Shown in pieces: positions 47,312-56,784 of a stretch of 64,000 bases of DNA. The number at the start of each line of letters is the position of its first letter. The first letter of the stretch is position 1. The stretch is from Rhodococcus sp. G-MC3 (lineage in GTDB: Bacteria > Actinomycetota > Actinomycetes > Mycobacteriales > Mycobacteriaceae). Both the position numbers and the translations under genes were made by a program. The stretch spans positions 1-64,000 of the forward strand of contig NZ_JASISW010000014.1 in the NCBI RefSeq assembly GCF_030063335.1, given 5' to 3'. Below the pieces are notes generated by a model that worked only from the letters and a program-made list of their open reading frames with translations, did not search any database and was not told the origin of the DNA.

Positions 47312-47699
47312 TTCAGCTCCACTCGTCTATGAGGCACACCGCCGACGGGGCTGTGTCGACGGTTGAAGCGAAACGTTCTTCTCGGCAGATCGGCGCACGC
47401 GACGATCGTCCGGTGAACGTTCCGACGGCAAGTCTAACAGTACGCTTGTCCTGTTGACGCGAAGGGCAGCCTACATCGCTGTACGCAAGCCTTTGCGTTG
47501 TCGATCTTCGTTCAGGTAGGTGTCTGCCGCAATACAGGAAAGGCTCACCTACAGGTGCTCACTCCGGAGATGGACGGGATGTCGTCGGCGAGTCACGCGA
47601 GGTTCGTGCGGCCATGTTCGTACCCTTCGGTAGGCCGTTGCGGCTGTTCCTGATAATTTCTGCCGATGAAGCACACGTTGTATTTCGACTGGACGAGAG
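47312..47699. other. 388-base divergent region acn / Rv1476-like gene
   Basis: This gap contains the acn promoter and AcnR box and presumably the promoter of the gene at 47700. I see no RNA gene or further reading frame worth calling. The stretch 47454-47540 has several near-promoter hexamers (TTGACG at 47454, CTACAT at 47471) but no pair at proper spacing. Confidence 0.5.
47431..47453 (-). promoter_or_regulatory. acn promoter with predicted AcnR operator
   Basis: Reading the minus strand, CAGGACAAGCGTACTG (47453-47438) fits CAGNACNNNCGTACTG, the AcnR consensus I recall from C. glutamicum. One base later comes TAGACT (47436-47431), a TANNNT -10. The operator thus fills the promoter spacer. 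Transcription would start near 47424, about 113 bases before the acn GTG. Confidence 0.75.
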
Positions 47700-48257
47700 A
47701 TGCCTGAACCGATTTTTGCTTTTGTTCCGCTTGCGGCCGACGTGCCCCCTGGCGTGGACGTCGACACGATCGTCGCCGAGGTTGCGGCGACCGGTGTGAG
47801 TGCGCCGTCCGACATCGAGGGTGGTCTGCTCGACGCGGTGCAGCGTGCCGAACAGCACGGGATGGAACTGAGCATCGTCGTCCTTCGAGAAGATCCGCGC
47901 CACGATTCGCAGCTACGTGACCTTGCCACCGCCGTCGGTGCGCAGGACGGTGGAACAGTTCTGGTGCTGAGCCCGGGCCAGGTCGGGTCGTTCAGTGACA
48001 CGGTCAGTCGCGTTGTGCTCGAGTCCGGGCAAGATCGCACCTATACAGGCAACCCTGTCGTAGCGGCGGACAATTTTGTCGACACTCTGGTCGAGCCTCA
48101 AACTCACTGGACTCTCATCACCGTTGCGCTGATCGTGGTGGTGGCCGCGGGCACCGCAATCACGGCAGGATTGAAAATTCGACGGCGTACCGAGAAGCCG
48201 CAGTCGGGCGAACCGCAGGCCGATTCGCCGGGTGAACGGCCTGTGCAAACCTCGTGA
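47700..48257 (+). CDS. membrane-anchored protein, Rv1476-like
   Basis: This 185-residue protein has a soluble N-terminal domain of about 135 residues and a single membrane segment near 138-158 (LITVALIVVVAAGTAITAG), followed by a charged cytoplasmic or extracellular tail. The soluble part (VAEVAATGVSAPSDIEGGLL, TVLVLSPGQVGSFSDTVSR) matches Rv1476-type proteins, which also lie between acn and ripA. I see no catalytic motif. A role in envelope biology is suggested only by the neighbours. Confidence 0.8.
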   Translation: MPEPIFAFVPLAADVPPGVDVDTIVAEVAATGVSAPSDIEGGLLDAVQRAEQHGMELSIVVLREDPRHDSQLRDLATAVGAQDGGTVLVLSPGQVGSFSDTVSRVVLESGQDRTYTGNPVVAADNFVDTLVEPQTHWTLITVALIVVVAAGTAITAGLKIRRRTEKPQSGEPQADSPGERPVQTS

Positions 48258-48686
48258 TCGGCTGCCGCTAGGCGAGACGCCAGCCCTCGATTGCTTCACT
48301 CGGCCACGGGTGGAGCATTTTTGTTCGCCTGGGAAAAAGTCAAAAAAAATGTTTCCCGCAAAAGGCCTGACCAGCGCATTCTCCACAGCGAAATTACGAA
48401 TGTGTCATTTGTTACTGGAGTTTCATTAGTGTGCAAAGTGTCGTACGGTGCCATTGGCACTGCTGGGGAAGGAGTGTCGCAGAGGGCAGAGGTCTATCCG
48501 AGATCATTCGGGGGGCTGCTGCTTCGGGTGTGACTGACGTGGTCTACACCTGTCGTGTTGCTGCGTGCTCTCTCCCTGCTCGGTCGGCGAAACGACGAAC
48601 TCACTCGAGAATTGTCGACATCGTTCGTCCGGCGTCGACGTCCCTTCCGTGGGTCGCCGCGAGCGCCGGGACCGAGGGAGACATTT
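48258..48686 (+). other. 429-base AT-rich leader region of the ripA-like gene
   Basis: The region between the Rv1476-like gene and the hydrolase is unusually A/T-rich at 48316-48430, with an A8 run and a GGGAAA/TTTCCC inverted pair (48331-48357). On the minus strand GTAACA-AAT-GACACA (48415-48401) forms two similar half-sites nine bases apart, reminiscent of MtrA direct repeats. A small GTGCC/GGCAC hairpin follows near 48445. I see no gene and no recognisable riboswitch. The section from about 48550 is GC-rich and may be an untranslated leader. Confidence 0.4.
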
Positions 48687-50204
48687 GTGAGCCGACGAGC
48701 ATTCGGTGTTACTCGCCGCAGCGCGTTCTCGAGCACGGCGCGGCTACTGGTGGGAGTTGGACTGGTCGCGGCACTCATGGCTGCTACGTCGGGCACTGCT
48801 GCCGCAGTACCGCCGCCGCCGCCCAACCCGTCGGATTCCGATATCGCTGCTGCAGGAACGCGCGTCGACGAACATCTTGGCGCCGTCGGTGCGCTGATCA
48901 ATCAGGTCGCGGCCGCCAACGAGCAGCTCGCTCAGCTCGACGCCGATGTGGCAGTCAAGCGTGAAGACGTGAACAAGGCGCTCGTAGACCTCCAGAATGC
49001 GCGAGACGCCGCCGATGTCGCTGCTCAACTGGTGGGCGTCGCACAGCAGGCACTCACCGACGCGGGGACTCAAATCCAGGCAGCACAGCAAAAATTCAAC
49101 GACTTCGCAGTGTCGAGTTACACCCAGGGAACGGGCGTTGCGTCGGTCTCCTCTTTCCTTGGTTCAACGGGTCCTGACGACGTTCTCGATCGTGCTCAGG
49201 TTCTGAAGGTTTTGTCGAACAGTCAGAATGCTGTTCTCGATGGGCTGCAACGAGCTCGCACCGAGCAGGCGAACCGCGACTCTGCCGCGCGCGAGAGCAA
49301 ACAGCAAGCGGATGTGGCTGCATCGGACGCGGAGTCGAAGAGAGCAGAAGCAGAGGACGCGATCGCGGCCGCACGGGCTGCGCTCGCGGAGCAGGCAGAC
49401 CAGAAGGTCGCGATCGAAGGTCAGCGTGACTCGGCGCAGAGTCAGCTCGACGCGGCGCGAACCGATGTAGCCGGACTGCAGGATCAGCGCGTCGCATACA
49501 GCTCGTGGGAGCAGCAGAAGGCAGCCGAGGATGCGGCGATCGCCGCCGCAGCGTCGGCCGCCCGTGAGGCAGCAGTGCAGGCGGCAACTCGGGTCGCAGC
49601 CAACCAGGCCGCTTCCGCTGCAGCGGCGGCCGCAGCAGCGGGTCAGCGTTCCCACACCGACATCGACGACTCCGACAGCAGCGACGCAGCCGATACGAGC
49701 ACCGGCACGAGCACCGGCACGACATCGACGACTCCGAAGAAGCCGCGTAGTTCAGGCCAGTCGACGCCCTCGGTCACCGGAAGTGCTGCCGTGGAACTTG
49801 CCGTCGACCGCGGTATGGCGCAGCTCGGGGTTCCATACTCCTGGGGCGGAGGTGACGAGAACGGTCCGACCAAGGGAATTCGCGACGGCGGAGTTGCCGA
49901 TACCTACGGCGACTACAACAAAGTCGGGTTCGATTGCTCCGGCCTGATGATCTACGCATTCGCCGGCCTCGGAATCTCGCTTCCCCATTACACCGGTTAC
50001 CAGTACACGGCAGGCGAGCAAGTGCCCACCTCGGACATGAAGCGCGGCGACATGCTCTTCTACGGCGCCAATGCGAGCCAGCACGTTGCCCTGTACCTCG
50101 GGGACGGCAAGATGCTCGAAGCGCCCCAGTCGGGCGACGTCGTCAAGATTTCTCCTGTCCGATACGGCGGCATGACGCCGTACGCGGTGCGCATGGTGTC
50201 GTGA
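48687..50204 (+). CDS. ripA: RipA-like NlpC/P60 peptidoglycan endopeptidase
   Basis: RipA-type enzymes cut peptide crosslinks of peptidoglycan during cell separation. The 505-residue protein has a signal peptide (after RRSAF..., hydrophobic ARLLVGVGLVAALMAATSG, cleavage near AAA), a long coiled-coil region (about 60-330) rich in Ala, Gln and Asp, a Ser/Thr/Asp-rich linker and a C-terminal NlpC/P60 domain. Catalytic Cys417 (FDCSGL), His466 (QHVALYLG) and Glu478 have the same spacing (49 and 12) as Cys383, His432 and Glu444 of mycobacterial RipA. GAGGGAG before GTG 48687 fixes the start. A second hydrolase gene (ripB) found next to it in mycobacteria is absent. Confidence 0.92.
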   Translation: MSRRAFGVTRRSAFSSTARLLVGVGLVAALMAATSGTAAAVPPPPPNPSDSDIAAAGTRVDEHLGAVGALINQVAAANEQLAQLDADVAVKREDVNKALVDLQNARDAADVAAQLVGVAQQALTDAGTQIQAAQQKFNDFAVSSYTQGTGVASVSSFLGSTGPDDVLDRAQVLKVLSNSQNAVLDGLQRARTEQANRDSAARESKQQADVAASDAESKRAEAEDAIAAARAALAEQADQKVAIEGQRDSAQSQLDAARTDVAGLQDQRVAYSSWEQQKAAEDAAIAAAASAAREAAVQAATRVAANQAASAAAAAAAAGQRSHTDIDDSDSSDAADTSTGTSTGTTSTTPKKPRSSGQSTPSVTGSAAVELAVDRGMAQLGVPYSWGGGDENGPTKGIRDGGVADTYGDYNKVGFDCSGLMIYAFAGLGISLPHYTGYQYTAGEQVPTSDMKRGDMLFYGANASQHVALYLGDGKMLEAPQSGDVVKISPVRYGGMTPYAVRMVS

Positions 50205-50461
50205 CCCTGTTGCCGAACAGCTTGTCGGCACCTGCTTGCTCGATGATGTCCGTGCCTCGCCAATCGTGATCGGCTCGTGCCGATACGCCCACCGGACGCG
50301 TATGACGAACCGCGACGTTCGCTGTGGGTACTAGGCCCCGGACCGGGCGCCGGTAGCCTGAGGCGGGAACCTACGGCACGTGCGAACATCACCTGCAACG
50401 GTTGGTGGGGAACAAGCGAACGTGCCCACGAAATGTTTCGAGCGAAAGCGGTGAATTCTTG

Positions 50462-51883
50462 GTGGCATCACGTGACGGCGGCGAATCGGTCAGCAGCGTG
50501 TCGAAGGACAACACGTCGAACGGCAGTGAGTCCAAAGACAGCGATTCGAACGGCAGCGATTCGAACGGCAGCGATTCGAACGGCAGCGGTTCGAACGGCA
50601 GCGCGCGGAGCGGGGGAGGTTCGAGCCGGACGGACGTAACCTCACTCGCCGAGGACGTCAAGATTCTCGAGCAGGCCGTGTACGAAGTCAAGCGCGTCAT
50701 CGTCGGTCAGGACCGCTTGGTGGAACGAATCCTCGTCGGTCTCCTCGCGCGTGGCCACGTCCTCCTCGAAGGGGTGCCAGGAGTAGCGAAAACCCTTGCT
50801 GTGGAGACGTTTGCGCGTGTTGTCGGCGGATCGTTTTCGCGCGTCCAGTTCACGCCCGACCTCGTCCCAACAGATCTCATCGGTACTCGCATCTACCGTC
50901 AAGGCCGCGAGGAGTTCGACACCGAGCTCGGCCCTGTGGTCGCCAACTTCGTCCTCGCCGACGAAATCAACCGTGCGCCCGCAAAGGTGCAGTCGGCACT
51001 GCTCGAGGTCATGGCCGAACGCCAAGTGTCCATCGGCGGCAAGACGTTCCAGATGCCCGACCCGTTCCTGGTCATGGCTACACAGAACCCGATCGAGAAC
51101 GAAGGCGTCTACCCGCTTCCCGAAGCTCAGCGTGACCGCTTTCTCTTCAAGATCATCGTCGACTACCCGACGGTGGAGGAGGAGCGCGAGATCGTCTACC
51201 GAATGGGTACGACTGTTCCGACGCCGAGGCAAATCCTCGACCCAGCCGAACTGGTCCGCCTTCAGAACGTTGCGAGCTCCGTGTTCGTTCACCACGCTCT
51301 CGTCGATTACGTCGTACGTGTCATCGCAGCCACCAGGACACCCGAACAGCTGGGGCTCGACGATGTCGCAAGCTGGATCGCCTACGGGGCGTCCCCCCGC
51401 GCCACACTGGGCATCATCGCCGCTTCGCGCGCACTCGCTTTGCTCCGCGGGCGCGACTACGTGGTTCCGCAGGATGTTCTCGAAGTCATTCCCGACGTGC
51501 TTCGCCACCGCCTTGTACTGTCCTACGACGCACTGGCGGACGAGGTCACGCCGGAGGATGTCATCACGCGCGTCCTGCAAACCGTCGGGCTGCCACAGGT
51601 TGCGCCGCAAGCGGTGGGTGGAACTCAGCAGGCTGCCCCGTCCCAGATCCAGCACCCCCAACAGGTTCCAGGCGCCCAGCAGTTTCCCAACCAGCAACAG
51701 TTTCCCAACCAGCAGCAGGGATTCGGGCCAGGGGGTCCGCAGGGACCGGTCAATTACGGCCCTGGTCAGTTCCACGGAAGCGGGGGACAGCCGAGCCAGC
51801 AGGCACCGCTCCAGCAGGCTCCGGCCGCGTCGGGTCAGAAGCCGACCGGAAACGCATCCGCCGCGGGTAGCCAGCAGCAGTGA
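50462..51883 (+). CDS. moxR1: MoxR-family AAA+ ATPase
   Basis: MoxR ATPases work with DUF58 and VWA proteins as chaperones for protein or cofactor maturation. The 473-residue product has a low-complexity N-terminal region of about 57 residues with a five-residue repeat, then the AAA+ domain: Walker A EGVPGVAKT, Walker B FVLADEIN, sensor MATQNPIE. The last 80 residues are Gln/Pro/Gly-rich. GTG 50462 is preceded by GGTGA at seven bases; the start is less certain than most, since TTG 50402 or GTG 50405 are in frame. It overlaps the DUF58 gene. Confidence 0.9.
   Translation: MASRDGGESVSSVSKDNTSNGSESKDSDSNGSDSNGSDSNGSGSNGSARSGGGSSRTDVTSLAEDVKILEQAVYEVKRVIVGQDRLVERILVGLLARGHVLLEGVPGVAKTLAVETFARVVGGSFSRVQFTPDLVPTDLIGTRIYRQGREEFDTELGPVVANFVLADEINRAPAKVQSALLEVMAERQVSIGGKTFQMPDPFLVMATQNPIENEGVYPLPEAQRDRFLFKIIVDYPTVEEEREIVYRMGTTVPTPRQILDPAELVRLQNVASSVFVHHALVDYVVRVIAATRTPEQLGLDDVASWIAYGASPRATLGIIAASRALALLRGRDYVVPQDVLEVIPDVLRHRLVLSYDALADEVTPEDVITRVLQTVGLPQVAPQAVGGTQQAAPSQIQHPQQVPGAQQFPNQQQFPNQQQGFGPGGPQGPVNYGPGQFHGSGGQPSQQAPLQQAPAASGQKPTGNASAAGSQQQ
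50540..50599 (+). repeat. 15-base tandem repeat in moxR1
   Basis: Four copies of AGCGATTCGAACGGC (the last with one change) follow a degenerate copy at 50525-50539. They encode the repeated pentapeptide DSNGS/GSNGS in the N-terminal tail of the MoxR protein. The length divisible by three means copy number can change without shifting the frame. Confidence 0.85.
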
Positions 51884-52878
51884 GCGGCGCACTTGCCGGA
51901 GGGGCGGGCGGTCGTGCGCAAGCGACTTCGCGTCCACCATCGTTCCGTAGCGGTGAGTTACGAGATCCATCGCTTGCGGCCGCACTCCGCACATTGGAGC
52001 TGACCGTTCGACGGCGCTTGGACGGCGTGCTCCACGGCGACCATCTCGGACTCATACCAGGCCCAGGGTCAGAGCCAGGCGATGCGCGCGAGTATCAGCC
52101 CGGCGACGACGTTCGCCAGATGGATTGGTCTGTCACCGCTCGGACGACCCATCCGCACGTGCGGCAGTCGGTGGCCGACCGAGAACTCGAGACATGGATG
52201 GTGGTGGATCTGTCGGCGAGTCTCGATTTCGGTACCACCGGATGCGAGAAGCGCGATCTTGCTGTGGCGGCCGCAGCGGCGATCACACACTTGACCGGCG
52301 GTGGCGGAAACAGAGTCGGCGCAGTGGTCGCCACCGGCGCGGCCACCACTCGGATACCTGCGCGTGGTGGCCGTATCCATTCGCAGGCGATGCTGCGCAC
52401 GATTGCGACGACGCCGAGCGCAGGCGACGGTGTTCGGGGCGATCTCCGTGTTGCGATCGAGTCGCTTCGACGTCCTCAACGCCGCCGCGGCATGGCCGTC
52501 GTCATCAGCGATTTCCTCGGCCCCATCGACTGGGAGCGTTCGCTTCGCGCCATTTCAGCCCGTCACGACATACTGGCCGTCGAAGTGGTCGATCCTCGAG
52601 ATCTCGAGCTGCCCGACATAGGAGATGTGGTGCTGCACGACCCCGAAACCGGGCGCACCCGGGAGTTCAGTACGACTCCGAAGCTGCGCGCGGACTACGC
52701 GGAGGCAGCGGCCGCGCATCGTGACGACGTCGAGCGTGCTCTGCGCCGGTGTGGATCGCCACGATTGACACTTCGGACCGATGGTGACTGGATTTCGGAC
52801 GTGGTCCGATTCGTCACCTCGCGACGACACACGCTCGGTGCAAGTGCTGTCAACACTGCTAGGGCCGGCCGCCGATGA
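51880..52878 (+). CDS. DUF58 domain protein (MoxR partner)
   Basis: The 332-residue protein belongs to the DUF58 family, with the diagnostic [16 protein letters not shown] near residues 71-86, preceded by [15 protein letters not shown], and [11 protein letters not shown] resembling a degenerate VWA metal site. No membrane segment is evident, unlike many DUF58 proteins. It starts in a GTGA overlap with moxR1 and ends in an ATGA overlap with the VWA gene, so the three proteins are surely co-produced. Corresponds to Rv1480 by position. Confidence 0.88.
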   Translation: MSGALAGGAGGRAQATSRPPSFRSGELRDPSLAAALRTLELTVRRRLDGVLHGDHLGLIPGPGSEPGDAREYQPGDDVRQMDWSVTARTTHPHVRQSVADRELETWMVVDLSASLDFGTTGCEKRDLAVAAAAAITHLTGGGGNRVGAVVATGAATTRIPARGGRIHSQAMLRTIATTPSAGDGVRGDLRVAIESLRRPQRRRGMAVVISDFLGPIDWERSLRAISARHDILAVEVVDPRDLELPDIGDVVLHDPETGRTREFSTTPKLRADYAEAAAAHRDDVERALRRCGSPRLTLRTDGDWISDVVRFVTSRRHTLGASAVNTARAGRR

Positions 52879-53867
52879 GTTTGACGGATTTCGCCTCTCC
52901 GTGGTGGCTGCTGTTCCTGTTCGTCGTGGTCGGCTTGGTTGTCGGCTACGTTCTCGCCCAGCGACGACGGCATCGGCACACCCTGCGTTTCTCGAACATG
53001 GAGCTACTCGAAAAAGTTGCGCCTACTCGACCCGGATATTGGCGACACGTTCCTACGGCGCTCGTGCTCGTCGGATTGTTGTTGTTGACTGTTGCCCTGG
53101 CAGGCCCCACCTCGGATCAGCGGGTGCCCCGTAACCGTGCAACCGTCATGCTCGTCATCGACGTCTCGCTCTCGATGGAGGCAACCGATGTCGAGCCCTC
53201 ACGCCTAGCCGCGGCTCAGGAAGCGGGCAAATCGTTCGCCGATGGTCTAACGCCTGGAATCAATCTCGGGCTGGTTGCGTTCGCGGGTACGGCCTCGGTT
53301 CTTGTCTCTCCCACCGCGAATCGTGAAGCTACGAAGGCCGCGATCGACAAGCTCCAACTGAGCGAACGAACCGCCACCGGCGAAGCGATCTTCACTTCGC
53401 TCCAGTCCATCGACACCCTCGGCGCGGTTCTGGGTGGAGGAGATGCTGCCCCGCCTGCTCGGATCGTGTTGTTGTCCGACGGTAAGCAGACGGTTCCCGA
53501 GAACCCGGACGACCCGCGGGGTGGATACACCGCAGCGCGGGCCGCCGCCGAGAAGAACGTGCCGATCTCGACAATCTCTTTCGGGACCAGCTATGGCACT
53601 GTCGATATCGAGGGCGAGGGTGGAGCGGAACGCGTCCCGGTCCCCGTCGACGACCCGTCGTTGAAAGAGATCGCATCCCTGTCGGGTGGCAGTTTCTTCA
53701 CAGCGTCTTCGCTAGAAGAATTGCGGGCGGTATACGACACCCTCGAGGAACAAATCGGGTTCGAGATCACTCGCGGCGACGCGAGCAGGCCATGGCTGAT
53801 TCTCGGAGTCCTTTTCACCGCAACAGGATTGGGCACTGCTTTGGTTCTGCGGCAAAGATTGCCCTGA
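52875..53867 (+). CDS. VWA domain membrane protein (BatA-like)
   Basis: This 330-residue protein has two N-terminal membrane segments (about 9-27 and 57-77), a von Willebrand A domain between about 90 and 285 with the MIDAS motif DVSLS in [13 protein letters not shown], and a third membrane segment near the C terminus ([19 protein letters not shown]). The architecture matches BatA-type partners of MoxR, with the VWA domain probably outside the cell. It completes the moxR1-DUF58-VWA operon. Position corresponds to Rv1481. Confidence 0.9.
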   Translation: MSLTDFASPWWLLFLFVVVGLVVGYVLAQRRRHRHTLRFSNMELLEKVAPTRPGYWRHVPTALVLVGLLLLTVALAGPTSDQRVPRNRATVMLVIDVSLSMEATDVEPSRLAAAQEAGKSFADGLTPGINLGLVAFAGTASVLVSPTANREATKAAIDKLQLSERTATGEAIFTSLQSIDTLGAVLGGGDAAPPARIVLLSDGKQTVPENPDDPRGGYTAARAAAEKNVPISTISFGTSYGTVDIEGEGGAERVPVPVDDPSLKEIASLSGGSFFTASSLEELRAVYDTLEEQIGFEITRGDASRPWLILGVLFTATGLGTALVLRQRLP

Positions 53868-53899
53868 TTCGCTGTTATTACTCACCAGTAAGTTTCGCT

Positions 53900-54656
<757 letters not shown>

Positions 54657-54700
54657 TTTCATTTATTTCTCGTTCTCGATCAGATCGGTAAGGAAGACAC

Positions 54701-55525
54701 ATGGGCGGACTGCTCGAAGGCAAGACAATTCTCGTGACGGGCATCATCACCGATGCTTCGATCGCGTTCCACGCGGCTGCGATGGCGCAGAATCAGGGCG
54801 CGAAGGTGATCATCACCGGGTTCGACCGGCTTCGGTTGATCGACCGGATCGCACTGCGACTGCCGCAGCCGGTGCCCCCGGCAATCGAACTCGATGCCAC
54901 CAATGAAGAGCACCTTGCGGCACTCGCGGATCGGGTTCGTGAGCTCGCGCCCGAGGGCGTCGACGGTGTGTTGCACTCAATTGCGTTCGCTCCCCGAACC
55001 CTGATGGGGCCGGACGCGAAGCCTTTCCTCGAAGGCCCCGGACCCGACGCCGCGCGCGCGTTCGAGATCTCGGCGTGGAGCTATGCATCGTTGGCTCGGG
55101 CTGTACTGCCCGTCATGAACGAGGGAGGCTCCATCGTCGGAATGGATTTCGATCCGCGAACCGCGATGCCGTACTACAACTGGATGGGTGTCGCGAAGGC
55201 CGCGCTCGAGTCTGTCAACCGCTACGTCGCCCGCGAGGTCGGTCAGGCCAAGCGCGTTCGCTCCAATCTCGTCGCCGCGGGCCCGATCCGCACGCTCGCA
55301 GCCAAGGCGATCGCAGGCACGGCAACCGGTGATGCACAGAAGATGCAACAGCTGAACGAGTACTGGGACGGTGCGTCGCCTATCGGTTGGAACTACGACG
55401 ACCCGACGGCCGTCGCCAAGTCCATCTGTGCGTTGCTCTCGGATTGGTTGCCCGGTACTACTGGTTCGATCATCTATGTCGATGGTGGCGCGAGCCACAA
55501 CACGTACCTGCCGGACAACATGTAA
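54701..55525 (+). CDS. inhA: enoyl-ACP reductase InhA
   Basis: InhA performs the last reduction step of the FAS-II cycle with NADH. The 274-residue product resembles M. tuberculosis InhA closely at the N terminus ([14 protein letters not shown]), in [11 protein letters not shown] and in [11 protein letters not shown]. Catalytic Tyr159 lies in [11 protein letters not shown] with Lys166. The cofactor loop reads HSIAF, with Ala95 where M. tuberculosis has Gly96. AAGGAAG precedes the ATG. A strong terminator follows. Confidence 0.95.
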   Translation: MGGLLEGKTILVTGIITDASIAFHAAAMAQNQGAKVIITGFDRLRLIDRIALRLPQPVPPAIELDATNEEHLAALADRVRELAPEGVDGVLHSIAFAPRTLMGPDAKPFLEGPGPDAARAFEISAWSYASLARAVLPVMNEGGSIVGMDFDPRTAMPYYNWMGVAKAALESVNRYVAREVGQAKRVRSNLVAAGPIRTLAAKAIAGTATGDAQKMQQLNEYWDGASPIGWNYDDPTAVAKSICALLSDWLPGTTGSIIYVDGGASHNTYLPDNM

Positions 55526-55543
55526 GCGTCCGCCATGCACCCG

Positions 55544-55581
55544 AGCGGCCTTGATCGACGATCGCGTCGATCAGGGCCGCT
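55544..55581 (+). terminator. terminator after inhA
   Basis: A 17-base stem (55544-55560 with 55565-55581, one G-U pair) with the 4-base loop ATCG starts 19 bases after the inhA stop. It should end the fabG1-inhA message before hemH. Confidence 0.8.
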
Positions 55582-55652
55582 TGTGTAGGTGTGTACCGGG
55601 TACGGGCGTACTGCGTGTTCGGTCACGCTCGACCTGGGCGCACAATGGAGTG

Positions 55653-56744
55653 ATGACTTCGGGAGATATCACCACATCCGCAGAGCAGAGCTACGACGCT
55701 CTGCTCGTTCTTTCTTTCGGCGGCCCTGAAGAACCCGCTCACGTCCGTCCGTTTCTCGAGAACGTCACGCGAGGTCGTGGAGTGCCTCCCGAAAGGCTCG
55801 ACGCAGTGGTCGAGCACTACATGCACTTCGGTGGCGTCTCGCCGATCAACGCTCTCAATCGTGACATCATCGCGGCCGTGAAGTCCGAATTGGCCTCGGC
55901 TGGAATCGAATTGCCGGTGTACTTCGGAAATCGAAACTGGCATCCCATGGTCGAGGACACCGTCGCGGTGATGAAGGCCGATGGAGTTCGGCGAGCACTC
56001 GTGTTCCCGACGTCGGCGTGGGGCGGTTACTCGGGTTGTCGGCAGTACCACGAGGATATCGCGCGCGCTCGCGATGCGGTCGTCGATGCCCCCGATCTGG
56101 TGAAAATCCGTCAGTACTACGACCATCCGTTGATGATCGCGGCATTCGCCGATGCGATCAACGTCGCATTGGATTCGCTGCCGCCGGAATCGCGTGCAGG
56201 TGCACGAGTGGTGTTCACTGCACATTCCGTTCCCAGCGCGGCCGACGTCAACGCCGGCCCGCCCACAGACGGTGGCCATCTCTACAGCCGCCAGGTCGCG
56301 GACGCTTCGCGGCTCGCAGCTGCTGCAGCAGGGATAGCCGGATACGACCTGGTGTGGCAGTCGCGCTCGGGTCCTCCTCAGGTTCCGTGGCTGGAGCCCG
56401 ATATCTGCGACCATCTGGAAACGCTGGCGGACAAGGGCGTCGACGCTGTTGTCGTGTGCCCAATTGGTTTCGTGTCCGACCACCTCGAGGTTGTGTGGGA
56501 TCTCGACACCGAGGCGGAGCAGAAGGCAGGGGAGTTGCGCATGGCGTTCGCGCGTGCGTCGACGCCCGGTACCGACGCGCGATTTGCTCGGATGGTCGTC
56601 GAACTCGTGCGCGAGCACCTCGACGCAGTGCCTGCCCGCGGGATCGGTTCCGTGCCGCGATACGGCACGACTCTCAACGGACGTCGATGCCACCTCCAGT
56701 GTTGCGAGCAGCCGACGAGACCCGCGCGCGCACCCGCATCTTGA
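55653..56744 (+). CDS. hemH: ferrochelatase (coproporphyrin type)
   Basis: The enzyme inserts iron into coproporphyrin III (the route used by actinobacteria) for haem synthesis. The 363-residue protein has [19 protein letters not shown], the conserved [16 protein letters not shown] with the catalytic His, and [15 protein letters not shown]. Cysteines in [10 protein letters not shown] and the C-terminal CHLQCCE fit the 2Fe-2S ligands known in actinobacterial ferrochelatases. ATG 55653 is six bases after CACAAT, a possible leaderless start; GTG 55650 is adjacent. It supplies haem for the ctaB/ctaA branch. Confidence 0.93.
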   Translation: MTSGDITTSAEQSYDALLVLSFGGPEEPAHVRPFLENVTRGRGVPPERLDAVVEHYMHFGGVSPINALNRDIIAAVKSELASAGIELPVYFGNRNWHPMVEDTVAVMKADGVRRALVFPTSAWGGYSGCRQYHEDIARARDAVVDAPDLVKIRQYYDHPLMIAAFADAINVALDSLPPESRAGARVVFTAHSVPSAADVNAGPPTDGGHLYSRQVADASRLAAAAAGIAGYDLVWQSRSGPPQVPWLEPDICDHLETLADKGVDAVVVCPIGFVSDHLEVVWDLDTEAEQKAGELRMAFARASTPGTDARFARMVVELVREHLDAVPARGIGSVPRYGTTLNGRRCHLQCCEQPTRPARAPAS

Positions 56745-56750
56745 CCCCTG

Positions 56751-56772
56751 CGTACACGCACGTGCGTGTACG
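56751..56772. terminator. 22-base perfect palindrome between convergent genes
   Basis: The 22 bases from 56751 to 56772 equal their own reverse complement; the core is CACGTG. The palindrome begins six bases after the hemH stop and ends 12 bases before the stop of the opposite gene. As RNA it makes a 9-base stem with a 4-base loop, a likely bidirectional terminator; as DNA it could also bind a symmetric protein. Confidence 0.65.
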
Positions 56773-56784
56773 TAGAGGTGAGTG

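Noticed and set aside
48430-48690. c-di-AMP (ydaO) riboswitch before the NlpC/P60 gene
   Set aside because: Such riboswitches occur before cell-wall hydrolase genes in actinobacteria, but the conserved GGGGAGCC and GGGGTGAA-like blocks are not present in order.
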